64,000 nucleotides of DNA, from contig CM065802.1 in NCBI GenBank assembly GCA_033398695.1, forward strand, positions 142,710,096 through 142,774,095, given 5' to 3'. The translations under genes and the position numbers were made by a program. This document shows, piece after piece, positions 42,026 to 51,337 of the stretch. Positions within the stretch are counted from its first letter, which is position 1. Each line of letters opens with the position of its first letter. This DNA is from Orobanche coerulescens. Lineage: Eukaryota > Streptophyta > Magnoliopsida > Lamiales > Orobanchaceae. The notes beneath the pieces were generated by a model that was not told the DNA's origin, made no database searches, and saw only the letters and a list, made by a program, of their open reading frames with translations.

Positions 42026-43609
42026 ATGAGAAAATTCGGTAACGAAGGCCTACTACCTTTGGATACCGAACTCGAGCGCACTCTTAGGAGAAGTAGGAAG
42101 AAGAAGGAGAAACGAGAGTTACATACGACAGTGACCATGGCCGAAAATATCGAAAATCACGGAGGAAATAATATTGTGCAGCAAGCTCAACCGGAAATGG
42201 CACTTCGAGATTATGCGATGCCGCAGATTAATGCAAACTTTTAGAGGATTCGGCGTCCCACCATTCAGGCGAACAACTTCGAAATCAAGCCTGCAATTAT
42301 TCAGATGGTACAATCGAGCCAGTTTTGTGGTTTGCCGAACGATGACCCCAACGCACACATCGCGTCTTTTCTCGAGATTTATGACACGTTCAAGAACAAT
42401 GGTGTCACCGACGATGCTATACGTTTACGTCTTTTCCCTTTCTCTTTGAGGGATAAAGCAAAATTCTGGTTGAATTCTTTACCACCGGGCTCGATCACGA
42501 CATGGGCGGAATTAGCGCAAGCCTTCCTTGCTAAATTCTTCCCACCTTCAAAGACGGTGAGGTTATGAAACGAGATCACCACCTTTGGTCAATATGATAT
42601 GGAGTCGCTCCACGAGGCGTGGGAGCGATACAAAGATTTGCTAAGGAGATGCCCACATCACGGCCTTCCGGACTGGCTTCAGATTCAGACGTTCTATAAT
42701 GGTTTGAGTGCCTCTACACGCACTCTCATGGATGCAGCAGTCGGAGGAGCCTTAATGGGAAAAACTATGGCTGAAGCACATTCTTTGTTGGAATCTATGG
42801 CCGCAAATGCATATCAATGGCCATCTGAAAGAGTAACTCCGAAGCGAGTCATGGAAATTTCAAATAATGATCCAATCTCTACATTGTCAGCCCAAGTCGC
42901 AGCATTAGCGCAGCAGCTTCAAGCATTTTCGCATGCTCCTTCCCCCGTTACCATTGAGTCTTGAAATTGGTGTAACAGATCTCACCCTAGCGCGGAGTGC
43001 CAAGTCGGAAACCCGTTCGAGCAGCCCCCAATTGAACAAGCTCAGTTCGTAGGAAACGGAAACCAGCAAAATAATCCGTACTCCAACACGTATAATCCGG
43101 GATGGCGTAATCATCCCAACTTCTCATGGAGAAACGGACAGAACTCGAACCAGCCTCCGTTCACTCAAAACCAACAGCAGCCTCCTCCCACTCCAAAAGT
43201 TTCTCTCGAGGAAGCAATTGCGAAATTGGCAGCGAATACGAGTCAATTCATGACCCGTACTAAAGCAACATTGCAAAATCATTCCGCCTCCATTCGCAAC
43301 TTGGAAGTACAACTGGGCCAGATTGCTAATGTGTTGACAGCCCGCCCGGAGGGAGCATTGCCAAGTACGACCGAGACAAATCCTAGAGAAAGTCTAAATG
43401 CGATCAGTTTGAGAAGCGGGAAGGAGGTGTGTGACCAGCCCGAGAGAAGTGAAAAGAGAAGTGAAATTGAGGAGAAGAAAAATTTAGCGACGGAGGAATC
43501 ACAAGATTAGAGACCCTCGATAACGTTTCTGGATAATACGAAGGCATATGTGCCACCCGTCCCGTTTCCGTAGAGATTACAACAGAAAAAGGCGGACAAA
43601 CAATTCTCT
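42026..43609 (+). pseudogene. gag of element G
   Basis: One reading frame is maintained from ATG 42026 (alternatively the better-placed ATG 42137, MAENIENHGG) to the protease, with no frameshift. It is stopped by five nonsense codons: 42242 (TAG), 42566 (TGA), 42962 (TGA), 43508 (TAG) and 43571 (TAG). The gag core is visible as [40 protein letters not shown] and ESLHEAWERYKDLLRRCPHH. An Asn/Gln-rich segment follows (about 43000-43180), then EAIAKLAANTSQFMTRT and IRNLEVQLGQIANVL. The pattern is Athila/Tat gag. Confidence 0.9.
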
Positions 43610-44642
43610 AAGTTCCTCGACGTGTTCAAGAAGCTTCATATTAACATTCCATTTGCCGACTCGTTGGAACAAATGCCAAGCTACGTTAAATTCATGAAGG
43701 AGATCTTGTCAAAGAAAAGAAAACTCGAGGAGTTTGAGACAGTCGCCTTGACGGAGGAGTGCAGCGCGATTCTTCAGAAAAAGCTTCCGCCAAAATTGAA
43801 GGATCCGGGAAGTTTCAACATACCGTGCACCATGGGGAATCTCTCTTTTAATAAGGCGTTGTGCGATCTCGGTGCTAGTGTTAACCTCATGCCTCTGTCT
43901 ATTTTCAAAAAGCTGGGAGTTGGAGAAGCAAAGCCGACGACGGTCTCCTTGCAATTAGCGGATCGATCTATTAAGTATCCGAGGGGAGTGATTGAGGATG
44001 TGTTAGTAAAAGTGGATAAATTTATCTTTCCAGCGGATTTTATTGTTCTCGACATGGAGGAAGATCAAGATATCCCGATTATCTTGGGACAACCATTTTT
44101 AGCGACCGGCCGAACTCTTATAGACGTGGAAAAAGGGGAATTAACTCTGTGGGTTCAAGACGAGCATGTTATGTTCCAAGTATTCAAATCCTTTTCATGT
44201 CCGGGAGGTGTTGATAAGAGCTCACAAAGTGAAAGTGTGGAGTCTGTTGCGAAAGAAAGACACCGAAAAAATCGTCGGTCGAAAAATTCAGATTCCATTT
44301 CAGATGGTCCAATTTTTAAGAAAAAATGTAGAACGAGTAGCATTTCTCAAGCATGTGAACATGCCATCATCGCCATCTGACCAGCCACAATCGGAAAAGT
44401 CTGCTGCTGTCATAAGTTCGTTCGTGAAAGAGGAAAATAAGCCGGAAGTCAAACGGACGTCTAGTCATGAGAAAAATGGGTGTTTCGAAAAGTTGTTCTC
44501 ATCAAAACCTTTCCGCAACCAACATTGGGTGTCCGAACCAAAAATCGAATCGTTAATGACCGATGGTCAAAATTTTAAAAACCATATTAACGGTTCGATG
44601 AACGGGGCGGAGATCAAATGGAGTTTGCGAAAAGCGAACTGA
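43610..44642 (+). pseudogene. Aspartic protease of G and short unrelated tail
   Basis: In the same frame as gag: FKKLHINIPFADSLEQMPSY, the protease site KALCDLGASVNLMPLSIFKK (about 43853-43912) and DIPIILGQPFLATGRTLIDV. After about 44250 the Athila RT should begin, but no RT motif follows. Instead a polar tail runs to TGA at 44378. A frame change gives another 90 codons to a stop at 44640. The last block, with DGQNFKNHINGSMNGAEIKW, weakly recalls the end of an Athila integrase, so RT, RNase H and the integrase core may have been removed by one deletion. That last point is inference. Confidence 0.8.
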
Positions 44643-44857
44643 TTTTTAAATAGGTCCGGCTGACGACTATAAACTTAGCGCTTCTCGGGAGGCAACCCGA
44701 GTTCTTAGTTGTAGATTTTTGCATTTCAGTATTTTTCTTGCATTTTTGGATATTTATGTTTCATCATTTTTTGCTTTGATTTGTTGTCCATCTCGTTCTT
44801 GACTTGTTCTTCTAAAAATTCTGTGCAGGAAAAGTCCCAGGGGAGAAATTTATGCTT
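44643..44857 (+). other. Post-pol spacer of G with conserved hairpin
   Basis: Directly after the last pol-like codons comes a block ending in the hairpin CTCGGG-AGGCAA-CCCGAG (44684-44701). The GGGAGGCAACCC motif is familiar downstream of pol in Athila/Tat elements. No gene. Confidence 0.55.
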
Positions 44858-45357
44858 GATCCGCGGCACAAGGATTGTGAGCCGCGGCACACACAAATCG
44901 AAAGGGAGAGCTAAACTTTCTGTACTATGTGTCGCGGCACAACATTACTGAGCCGCGGCACACTTAAGTCCTGAGCCGCGGCACGTTGTTCCTGAGCCGC
45001 GGCGCACCCATAGCCAAAAACATGAGCCAGGAATCTGTACTATGGGCCGCGGCACATATGTTCTGAGCCGCGGCACAATAATACCCCTGAGCTGCGGCAC
45101 ACGAAAGCTGAGCCGCGGCCCACGACAAAACAAACGAGCAGGTAAAAGGGACTGTACTCTGTGCCGCGGCTCACTTAGGCTGAGCCGCGGCACACCTTGC
45201 GGAATTTGAACAGCCCAGGTAGTTTATAACTCTCATTCGGCCGACTACCCAGGTACACTTCCCTTCCCTTTCCTCTCCTTTGCGCGCGCGATCGGCCGAC
45301 CTTCATCTCCCTTCTTCTTCTTGAAATTTTTCTTGCACTCTTCACAATCCAAGCAAG
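44858..45357 (+). promoter_or_regulatory. Internal promoter-like array of G (CCGCGG words, TATA, 5' exon)
   Basis: About twelve GAGCCGCGGCACA words lie between 44858 and 45200. They are the same word as in the LTR, and the first two are arranged as in the LTR (CGCGGCACAAGG...TTGTGAGCCGCGGCACACAC). GTTTATAAC near 45221 is a TATA candidate. A transcript from there would have a donor AAGCAAG/GTATGT at 45357/45358. The block appears to be a second copy of the LTR promoter placed before ORF2. Confidence 0.6.
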
Positions 45358-45893
45358 GTATGTCTAAATTTCAAATCTCAAATTGTTCTATGAATTTAAA
45401 GGTGAAGATGTGTTATGCATTTGATGATTGATCATGTTTATTTTTTTTGTTTTTCTTTCAAAATTCCTATCAAATTGAGTTGATGACATGATGGTTTTTG
45501 ATCGATTTTTAATGGTTATTTTTTATTATGAATGAGTTGAATATGTCGGTTGTCATGACGAATGATTCATGTTGTTGTTTTTGGGGATTTTATCGAGCTA
45601 TTATCTTGTTTGTTCTTCAATTGAACTCATGTCTTTAAAGTGTTTGATGAAATGTCTGACTGAAAAATTTTCTTTGTTAGGATAATATTTTGAATCTTTG
45701 TGCAATGTATTCGATCTGGAATTACAGCAACCCCAACCCTTACGTCTAGTTTAAACGTTAAAGCTCAATTTTATTTTTCTCTCACGGCTGCGCTAGCTCG
45801 TCAAATTCTTGATTTACGGTTGGATATCCTTAGCCGAGTGATGATTATTCTCGTTATTGTTTAAGTAAACTCTGGTGTTTAACTTTTTTTCAG
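45358..45893 (+). other. Predicted 5' UTR intron ahead of ORF2 of G
   Basis: Donor CAAG/GTATGT (45358) and acceptor TTTTTTTTCAG (ending 45893) enclose a 536-base T-rich stretch without ORFs. The acceptor is eight bases before the ORF2 start ATG at 45902. Prediction from consensus only. Confidence 0.5.
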
Positions 45894-45901
45894 GACTCGC
45901 T

Positions 45902-47301
45902 ATGGCTAGGACTAAGAAGCTGAGCAAGAGGGCCAGGACTCAGTCGTCCCCCACTCGAGGGGAAACTTCTCGTAGTCGCGCCGAGTCGGAGGCGCACCAG
46001 TTCTCTGACCCGGAGATCCACAAAATCTTCAACGAGAAGATTCGCCCGCGACCTCTGATCCCGGAGAGGGGATTCACTCCAGCCCCCCAGGACGGGGAAC
46101 TGCTGACCATGATAGACGAGATGGGGTGGGCCCATTTTGCTGCACCCCCCGAGCCAGCGGTGATATCGATACTGCAGGAGTTCTATGCCAGCGCGTTATT
46201 GAAGCACATTCGGGCAGGCCAGATGTTGCCGCAGTCAGACACTCGGACTCAGGTCGATGTCTGAGGTATTACGGTGGATTATTCTGTAGCTGCTATTCGG
46301 AGGTTATTTGAGCTGCCAGTGGTAGATGAGACGGCTTATGCGCGAGTTATGGATAGCCTCACGAAGGAGGCTCTGCTCGAGACTCTTACGCAGCCCGACT
46401 CCGACTGGGAGCGGCGCGCACCGGGTTCATCCACTTTCCACTTTAAGAGCTCGCGCCTCAGTCGGCTCGGGCGTGCCTGGCTATATTTTATCTGCGCTCG
46501 TATAGACCCCACCTCTCAGATCCGCACTGTTTTTCTCTCCCGAGCCCGGACATTATACGCTATCACCTCCGGGCTGCGATTCGATGTGGCTCCTCTCCTG
46601 GTCCGATCTATCTTCCAGTGTATTCAGGGAGGGGCCAAGACGGGGTTGAAGCACCCCTCTCTTATCTGTGCTCTGTGTCAGTAGTCGGGGCTGACGTGGT
46701 CGAACGACGAGCCGATGCTAGCTCCCCAGGCCCCGATCGACCACCGCATCATCTCACATTTTGACCAGTGGGGAGGAGCGCCGGCGCACGCTTGGGGGAG
46801 AGGATTTCTACTGGATGAGGCCCACGAGGGATCCCCCGAGCCTCTTCTGCTGACACAGGGGCAGGCAGATGCCGGCCCGCCGCCCGACAGAGAGAGATTG
46901 CAGGCGATGTTCGACGAGCTGAGAGAGGATATGAGGAGAGAGAGAGGAGATGAGGAGAGAGAGAGAGGAGGTGAGGAGAGAGAGAGTCTTATGGCTGCCA
47001 TGAGAGAGGAGAGCCGGACGGAGAGGGAGAGCATCATTGCTGCCGTCCGAGCTGAGATGCGAGAGCAGGCCCGTCGGGCTAACCGGCGTGAGGCGAGGCG
47101 TCTGGCAGCGAGGGACGCTACCATCAGGAGCACCTTGCCGCATGGAAGGCCCACATTTTGCATCCGGACAGGCCATTTATTGCACCTGCTCGGCCAGCCA
47201 CACCACCCTCCTCGCCGGATGATGCCGGCACCAGCTCGTGAGAGGACTGGAGGGGAGTACTTGACCTTTCACTTTTATTGCATATTATATTTTGTCCATT
47301 G
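45902..47301 (+). pseudogene. Third ORF of G (Athila ORF-1 / putative plant transposon protein type)
   Basis: One frame runs from ATG 45902 (MARTKKLSKRARTQSS) to TGA at 47300, interrupted only by TGA 46262-46264 and TAG 46682-46684. The basic N terminus is followed by the EFYASALLKHIRAGQM block, then, after the stop, ITVDYSVAAIRRLFELPVV and a region ending HPSLICALCQ. The C-terminal third (46880-47110) is a charged Glu/Arg repeat that should form a long helix or coiled coil. A shorter homologous domain is present in element F. It is traditionally called env-like, but I see no signal peptide or membrane segment. Function unknown. Confidence 0.75.
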
Positions 47302-48517
47302 AGGTCAATGTACGTCCTAAGTTTTGGGGGGTCTATTTCTGTTGCTACATTTACTGCTGTACTTATTTCGTTTGCACTTTTTGTTATTTTTCATTATTCT
47401 TTTTGTTGCTAGCCTTGCTTGTCATGATTTTACTCTTATTCGTAAATTTTTCGTGCTTCTATTTGTGTAATACTGATGTTACGACACTGTTTTTCTCTCT
47501 GAAGAAACAGTCGAGTTTTAGTCGAGTTGTAGTCAGTGATTTCTGTTTCTGCTAAGTCCTCATTTAGGTCCGAAATTTTTTCGTAATTGTAGAGGTCTTA
47601 GCGGATAAGAGAGGATACATACGTGTTTTAAAATCACCGTCGATACGTTTGGTTACATTTTTCGGTTAGCTAGTCATCGAGTTACATAAGTCGTGTTGGC
47701 GCTTAGATTGAGTTTAGAGTCGGTCAGTTTTTTCCAAAAGTCGAGTTATTTTTGTTCTATGATGGGAAGTCTAGTAACCGGGGGTATTCACGTGACCCGT
47801 TGTTTACTCTCGCGTAAAACGACGACCCTGATTAGACTAGTGATTTAGAAATTTCACATGTACCGAAGACGGGAAGCCTAGTAACCGGGGGTATTCGCGT
47901 GACCCGTTGTTTACTCTCGCGTAAAACAGCGACCTTGATTCGGACATGCGGGAATAGCTATTCGAGCTGTTTCTCCGCTGTGGAGGGGAACTTAGTAACT
48001 AGAAGCATCCATGTGCCCCATGAGTGTCTTTTACGTCAAACGGTTTCCCAATACATGAGAATGGAAGTTCCACCCTAGGATTATCCCGATGAAACATCCC
48101 GAGATCCGAACCTAGTGGTCAACTCGAATCAATTTCTTGAGCATATATATAAGGGAATACTGTCCGAGGATCATTTTTTGATGAAACTCGTGAAAATTTT
48201 GCCATTAGACTGTGGAACGGGGCGAATTAGCTTGTTTATTTTAACCTTTCATATTGACGGTCGATTAAATTCACGTTTGTTAATCTTTGAGCTGGATTTC
48301 TTCATGAACGAGTGATTAGGACTGAACTTGGTTACTTTGTGGAATCAGTGTTCTGAGTGTAGCTCACTATTACGATACTCGTACTATTCAAGAGAGAATT
48401 TCAGGGTAGTATTGATTAGGTTGAGCACTATGAGTTGCACGATTATTCACGATATTCTTTTGTTGAAATTAATTCTTTTTGCTTGAGGACAAGCAAAGGC
48501 TCAAGTTTGGGGGTATT
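47302..48517 (+). other. 3' non-coding region of G: 108-bp tandem repeat, hairpin and PPT
   Basis: There is no gene here. Two copies of a 108-bp unit begin at 47761 and 47869 (CTAGTAACCGGGGGTATTC, then CGTGACCCGTTGTTTACTCT), with a third diverged copy near 47985. The hairpin TGCTTG-AGGA-CAAGCA is near 48480-48496. AAGTTTGGGGGTATT then touches the 3' LTR at 48518 as polypurine tract. Confidence 0.75.
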
Positions 48518-49840
48518 TGTTAGGCGTATTTTTATACGCTTATTTATCATTATTTTGTATTATTTTGGCGAGTAAATTTTGCATAAATGAGCTTTTAATG
48601 CCTTATTCGTGTATGTTTAACAGGAGATTGGAGTCCAGAAGCTAAAACGAGGCAAAACGGGCGAAAACGGCGAATTTTGGCCGTGGGCCGCGGCACAAGG
48701 CTTGTGAGCCGCGGCACACACAGAGGACCAGCAGGCACCAGAGTAGACTGTACTCTGAGCCGCGGCACAAACATGGTGAGTCGCGGCCCAGAAGAAACAC
48801 ACAACACCCAGGTTTTAATTTTCACGCTATGTGCCGCGGCACAGATTAAGTGAGCCGCGGCACACAGGGCGGTTTTGGTGTGCTCCGCGCGGGTTTGGGC
48901 CGTTTTGAAGCCAGTTCTCGACCTACTCACACGGACGCGATTTGGAGGCTGTTGGGAGCTATAAATAAGGGTTTAAGACCCTAATTAATCATCTGGGAGG
49001 CTTGGGAAAAGGAGGATCACAGAAGACTATCGAAGACGAGAGAAGCAGAAGACATCAAAGTCAGAGGGCGGAAGCCAGAAGAACGGAGGAATCCGAACTC
49101 TTCATCTGCGTTTGATTTCATGCTTTTAATTATTAATTCTGTATTTTCATTATTTAGCATGTCAGGCTAAAACCCTTGTTCTAGGATTTTGATGAAACCT
49201 AAGTTTTGACGGATTTGCTTTAGATTATCTATATAATTCCCTTTTCTATTGAGTTTTCCCAATTGAGTCTAATGCTTTCAATTGTCTGGCCAATAATTGG
49301 ATTGTTTTAATTACCTTACTCGAATCGGGAGAGGAGAGTTGGTGAGGAACTATTGGTGAGGACCGTTTTATTCTGTGAGATAGGAATATACTCATAGGAA
49401 CTACGTGGCCTTTTGGAGATTTTATGCTTTTTGCCTATTGACGAATTAATTCACCTAGGGATAGAGTGCGTTATTCGCCTTTAGAAAAATCTATTGACCT
49501 CGGGAGAGGCGGTAGAGTATTTTAGCAATCTTCGCCTTCAATAAATTGGGAAAATCATTAATTTCAGATAATCGAGAGTAAATTCGGATAAAGTGAGGTG
49601 GATTCATAATCCTAGAATTATTCATCATTTGATTTTCCTTCTTTGATCGATCGTTTATACTGTTTAGCCTTTATAATTCTTTTAGTAATTAATTGCAACC
49701 CAAAGTTCGATTGTTCAAATAAAACTAGAATACATAAAAATCGGTAGTTAGTGACTCAGTCCTCGTGGGAACGATACTCACTCATCACTTTATTACTTGT
49801 CAACGATAACGTGCACTTGCGTTAACGAAAAATCGCAACA
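48518..49840 (+). repeat. 3' LTR of element G
   Basis: The LTR is 1,323 bp, sister of 40555-41879 and about 98-99% identical by eye. It includes the CCGCGG words at 48688-48865. It ends TCGCAACA, followed by the second GGCAC. Confidence 0.95.
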
Positions 49841-49845
49841 GGCAC

Positions 49846-50170
49846 ATGGAAGATAGTGAACGTTGTGACAACGAGGAATATTTTTAGTGCTGCTACACTG
49901 GGAGAAACAACAAGTACTGATGACGATGATGCTTATCAAGAGCCAAATACAGCAAATATTCCACCATCAACGACAATTACAATGAATAATGTTCCTGAAG
50001 GATGAGTCGTCCGACTCCGTGGTGATGCTCGCGGGCACGTTGACGTTGATACAAACGAATTACTTGAAAATTCTGATGACGATAATGTGGACGACTTGAG
50101 GCATATGTTGCCGGATATCAACTCAGATAATGAGACAGACTGTAGTGATGACTCAAACTATGAGCTATAA
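49846..50170 (+). pseudogene. CACTA transposase, C-terminal end
   Basis: This resumes after G's second TSD copy. The codons spanning the duplication join the VYYLDDLVKKGT block before G to WKIVNVVTTRNIFS here, as expected for the tail of TNPD proteins. It then becomes acidic (Asp/Glu/Asn-rich) to TAA at 50168-50170. An in-frame TGA occurs after NNVPEG (about 50003). Confidence 0.85.
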
Positions 50171-50274
50171 ATTTAGTAGATGTATATTTTCATTTGTTAA
50201 ATATAATTAAAAAATAGTAATTATAATCATAATCATAACATTAATATAATATCAATATTATTATTAAAAAAAAT

Positions 50275-50592
50275 GGGGGGTCTAGCCGACGACAAGATCT
50301 ACATCGTCGGCTAAAGTTTTTTAAAAAAAAAAAAGCTTTGGCCGACGACATATACGACGGTCGTCGGCTAAACCCCAGCAATGACCCGACCGTGTTAGAC
50401 AACACGGTCGGGTCAGGCATATAGTGTGTTTTCAATTTCTGGGCAGGTGCGACACGACCCGTGTCTCCTGACACGGTCGGGTCATTGCTGGGTTTAGCCG
50501 ACGTCCGTCTTAAATGTCGTCGGCCAAAGCTTTTATTTTATTTTTAAAAAACTTTAGCCGACGACGTAGATCTTGTCGTCGGCTAAACCCCC
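50275..50592. repeat. Central 318-bp palindrome of the CACTA element
   Basis: The left arm starts GGGGGGTCTAGCCGACGAC and the right arm ends GTCGTCGGCTAAACCCCC. Along the arms the same words appear in mirrored order: GACAAGATCTAC with GTAGATCTTGTC; AAGCTTTGGCCGACGAC with GTCGTCGGCCAAAGCTT; and ACCCAGCAATGACCCGACC with its complement. A separate perfect hairpin lies in the loop at 50383-50414 (arms GACCCGACCGTGTT/AACACGGTCGGGTC). It separates the two genes and reuses the subterminal word of the transposon ends. Confidence 0.85.
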
Positions 50593-51337
50593 ACCTTTTA
50601 TACGTTTTCTCGTACCTCCCTTTTATTATTTTCTTCTTCTGGTTTAGCTGTCGCCCGTCGCCCGCCGATCGTCACCCAGCCCCAACCGCCCGTCACCTAG
50701 CCGCCTGTCACCTAGCCCCCGTCCCGCCGATCGTCACCCAGCCCCCGTCCAACCGATCGTCACAAAGCCCCCAACCCCCGTCGCCCGCTCGGCCGTCGTC
50801 CCATCGCCTGTAGGAGCCCCATCCCCGCCGCCCGACGAGCCCCGGTCCCATCGCCCGTCCGCCCGCCCGACGCCCTCCGCCCGTCGCCCGCCAGCCCGGC
50901 CGCGGTAACCCTTTTCCTTATTTTTTTTATTTTGTTTGTTGAATTTATTGTATTTGTTTGATGAATTTGTTTAGATTATGTGATGAATTAGATAAATTGT
51001 TTAATGAGTTGTGATGCAATATTTGATGAATTTAGTATTTTCAATATTTTGTGTTTAATGAGTTGTGAATTTGATGAATTTGTTTGAGGAGGAAGGGATT
51101 GTATAGCCGGCGTTAATCGAAAGATTAACGTGGTATGGCATTGATAATTACTGTTGTGTTGAATTGTGAATTTGACGAATTTGTTTAGATTATTTGATGA
51201 ATTTGTTTAGAAATATTTGATGAATTTGTTTGAGGAGGAAGGAATTTTATAGCCGGCGTTAATCGAAAGATTAACGTGGTATGGCATTGATAATTACTGT
51301 TGTGTTGAGTTGTAAATTTGATTTATTTGTTTAGATT
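50593..51337 (+). other. GC-rich leader, predicted intron and duplicated segment before CACTA gene 2
   Basis: 50640-50904 is a C-rich imperfect repeat (CCGATCGTCACCCAGCCCC and variants), probably the untranslated first exon. A donor CGCG/GTAACC at 50904/50905 and acceptor TTGTTTAG at 51334 would remove a 430-base intron. Within the intron a segment of about 105-130 bp is duplicated (about 51085 and 51228), each copy with GCCGGCGTTAATCGAAAGAT including the hairpin TTAATC-GAAA-GATTAA. No protein gene is supported here. Confidence 0.5.

Larger units (their letters stand above)
40555..49840 (+). mobile_element. Element G: Athila-like gypsy element without RT, RNase H or integrase core
   Basis: A 9,286-bp element with 1.32-kb LTRs, a tRNA-Asp-type primer site, gag and protease in one frame, and no recognisable pol enzymes after the protease. 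It also has an Athila-type third ORF with its own promoter-like array and a PPT. The TSD GGCAC is at 40550-40554 and 49841-49845. The combination of this primer site and the third ORF is typical of the Athila/Tat branch. It must depend on enzymes from another element. Confidence 0.94.

Noticed and set aside
46678..47176. Long minus-strand ORFs opposite ORF2 of G
   Set aside because: They are shadows of the GA-rich coding repeat on the plus strand, rich in Ser/Leu with no domain.
45902..47301. ORF2 of G as a true viral envelope gene
   Set aside because: No signal peptide, transmembrane segment or fusion-like region is visible. The domain matches plant third-ORF proteins of unknown function.
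50514..50813. Pro/Ser-rich ORF of 99 codons
   Set aside because: It lies in the C-rich repeated leader before CACTA gene 2 and inside one arm of the palindrome, with no recognisable domain. Better explained as untranslated exon.
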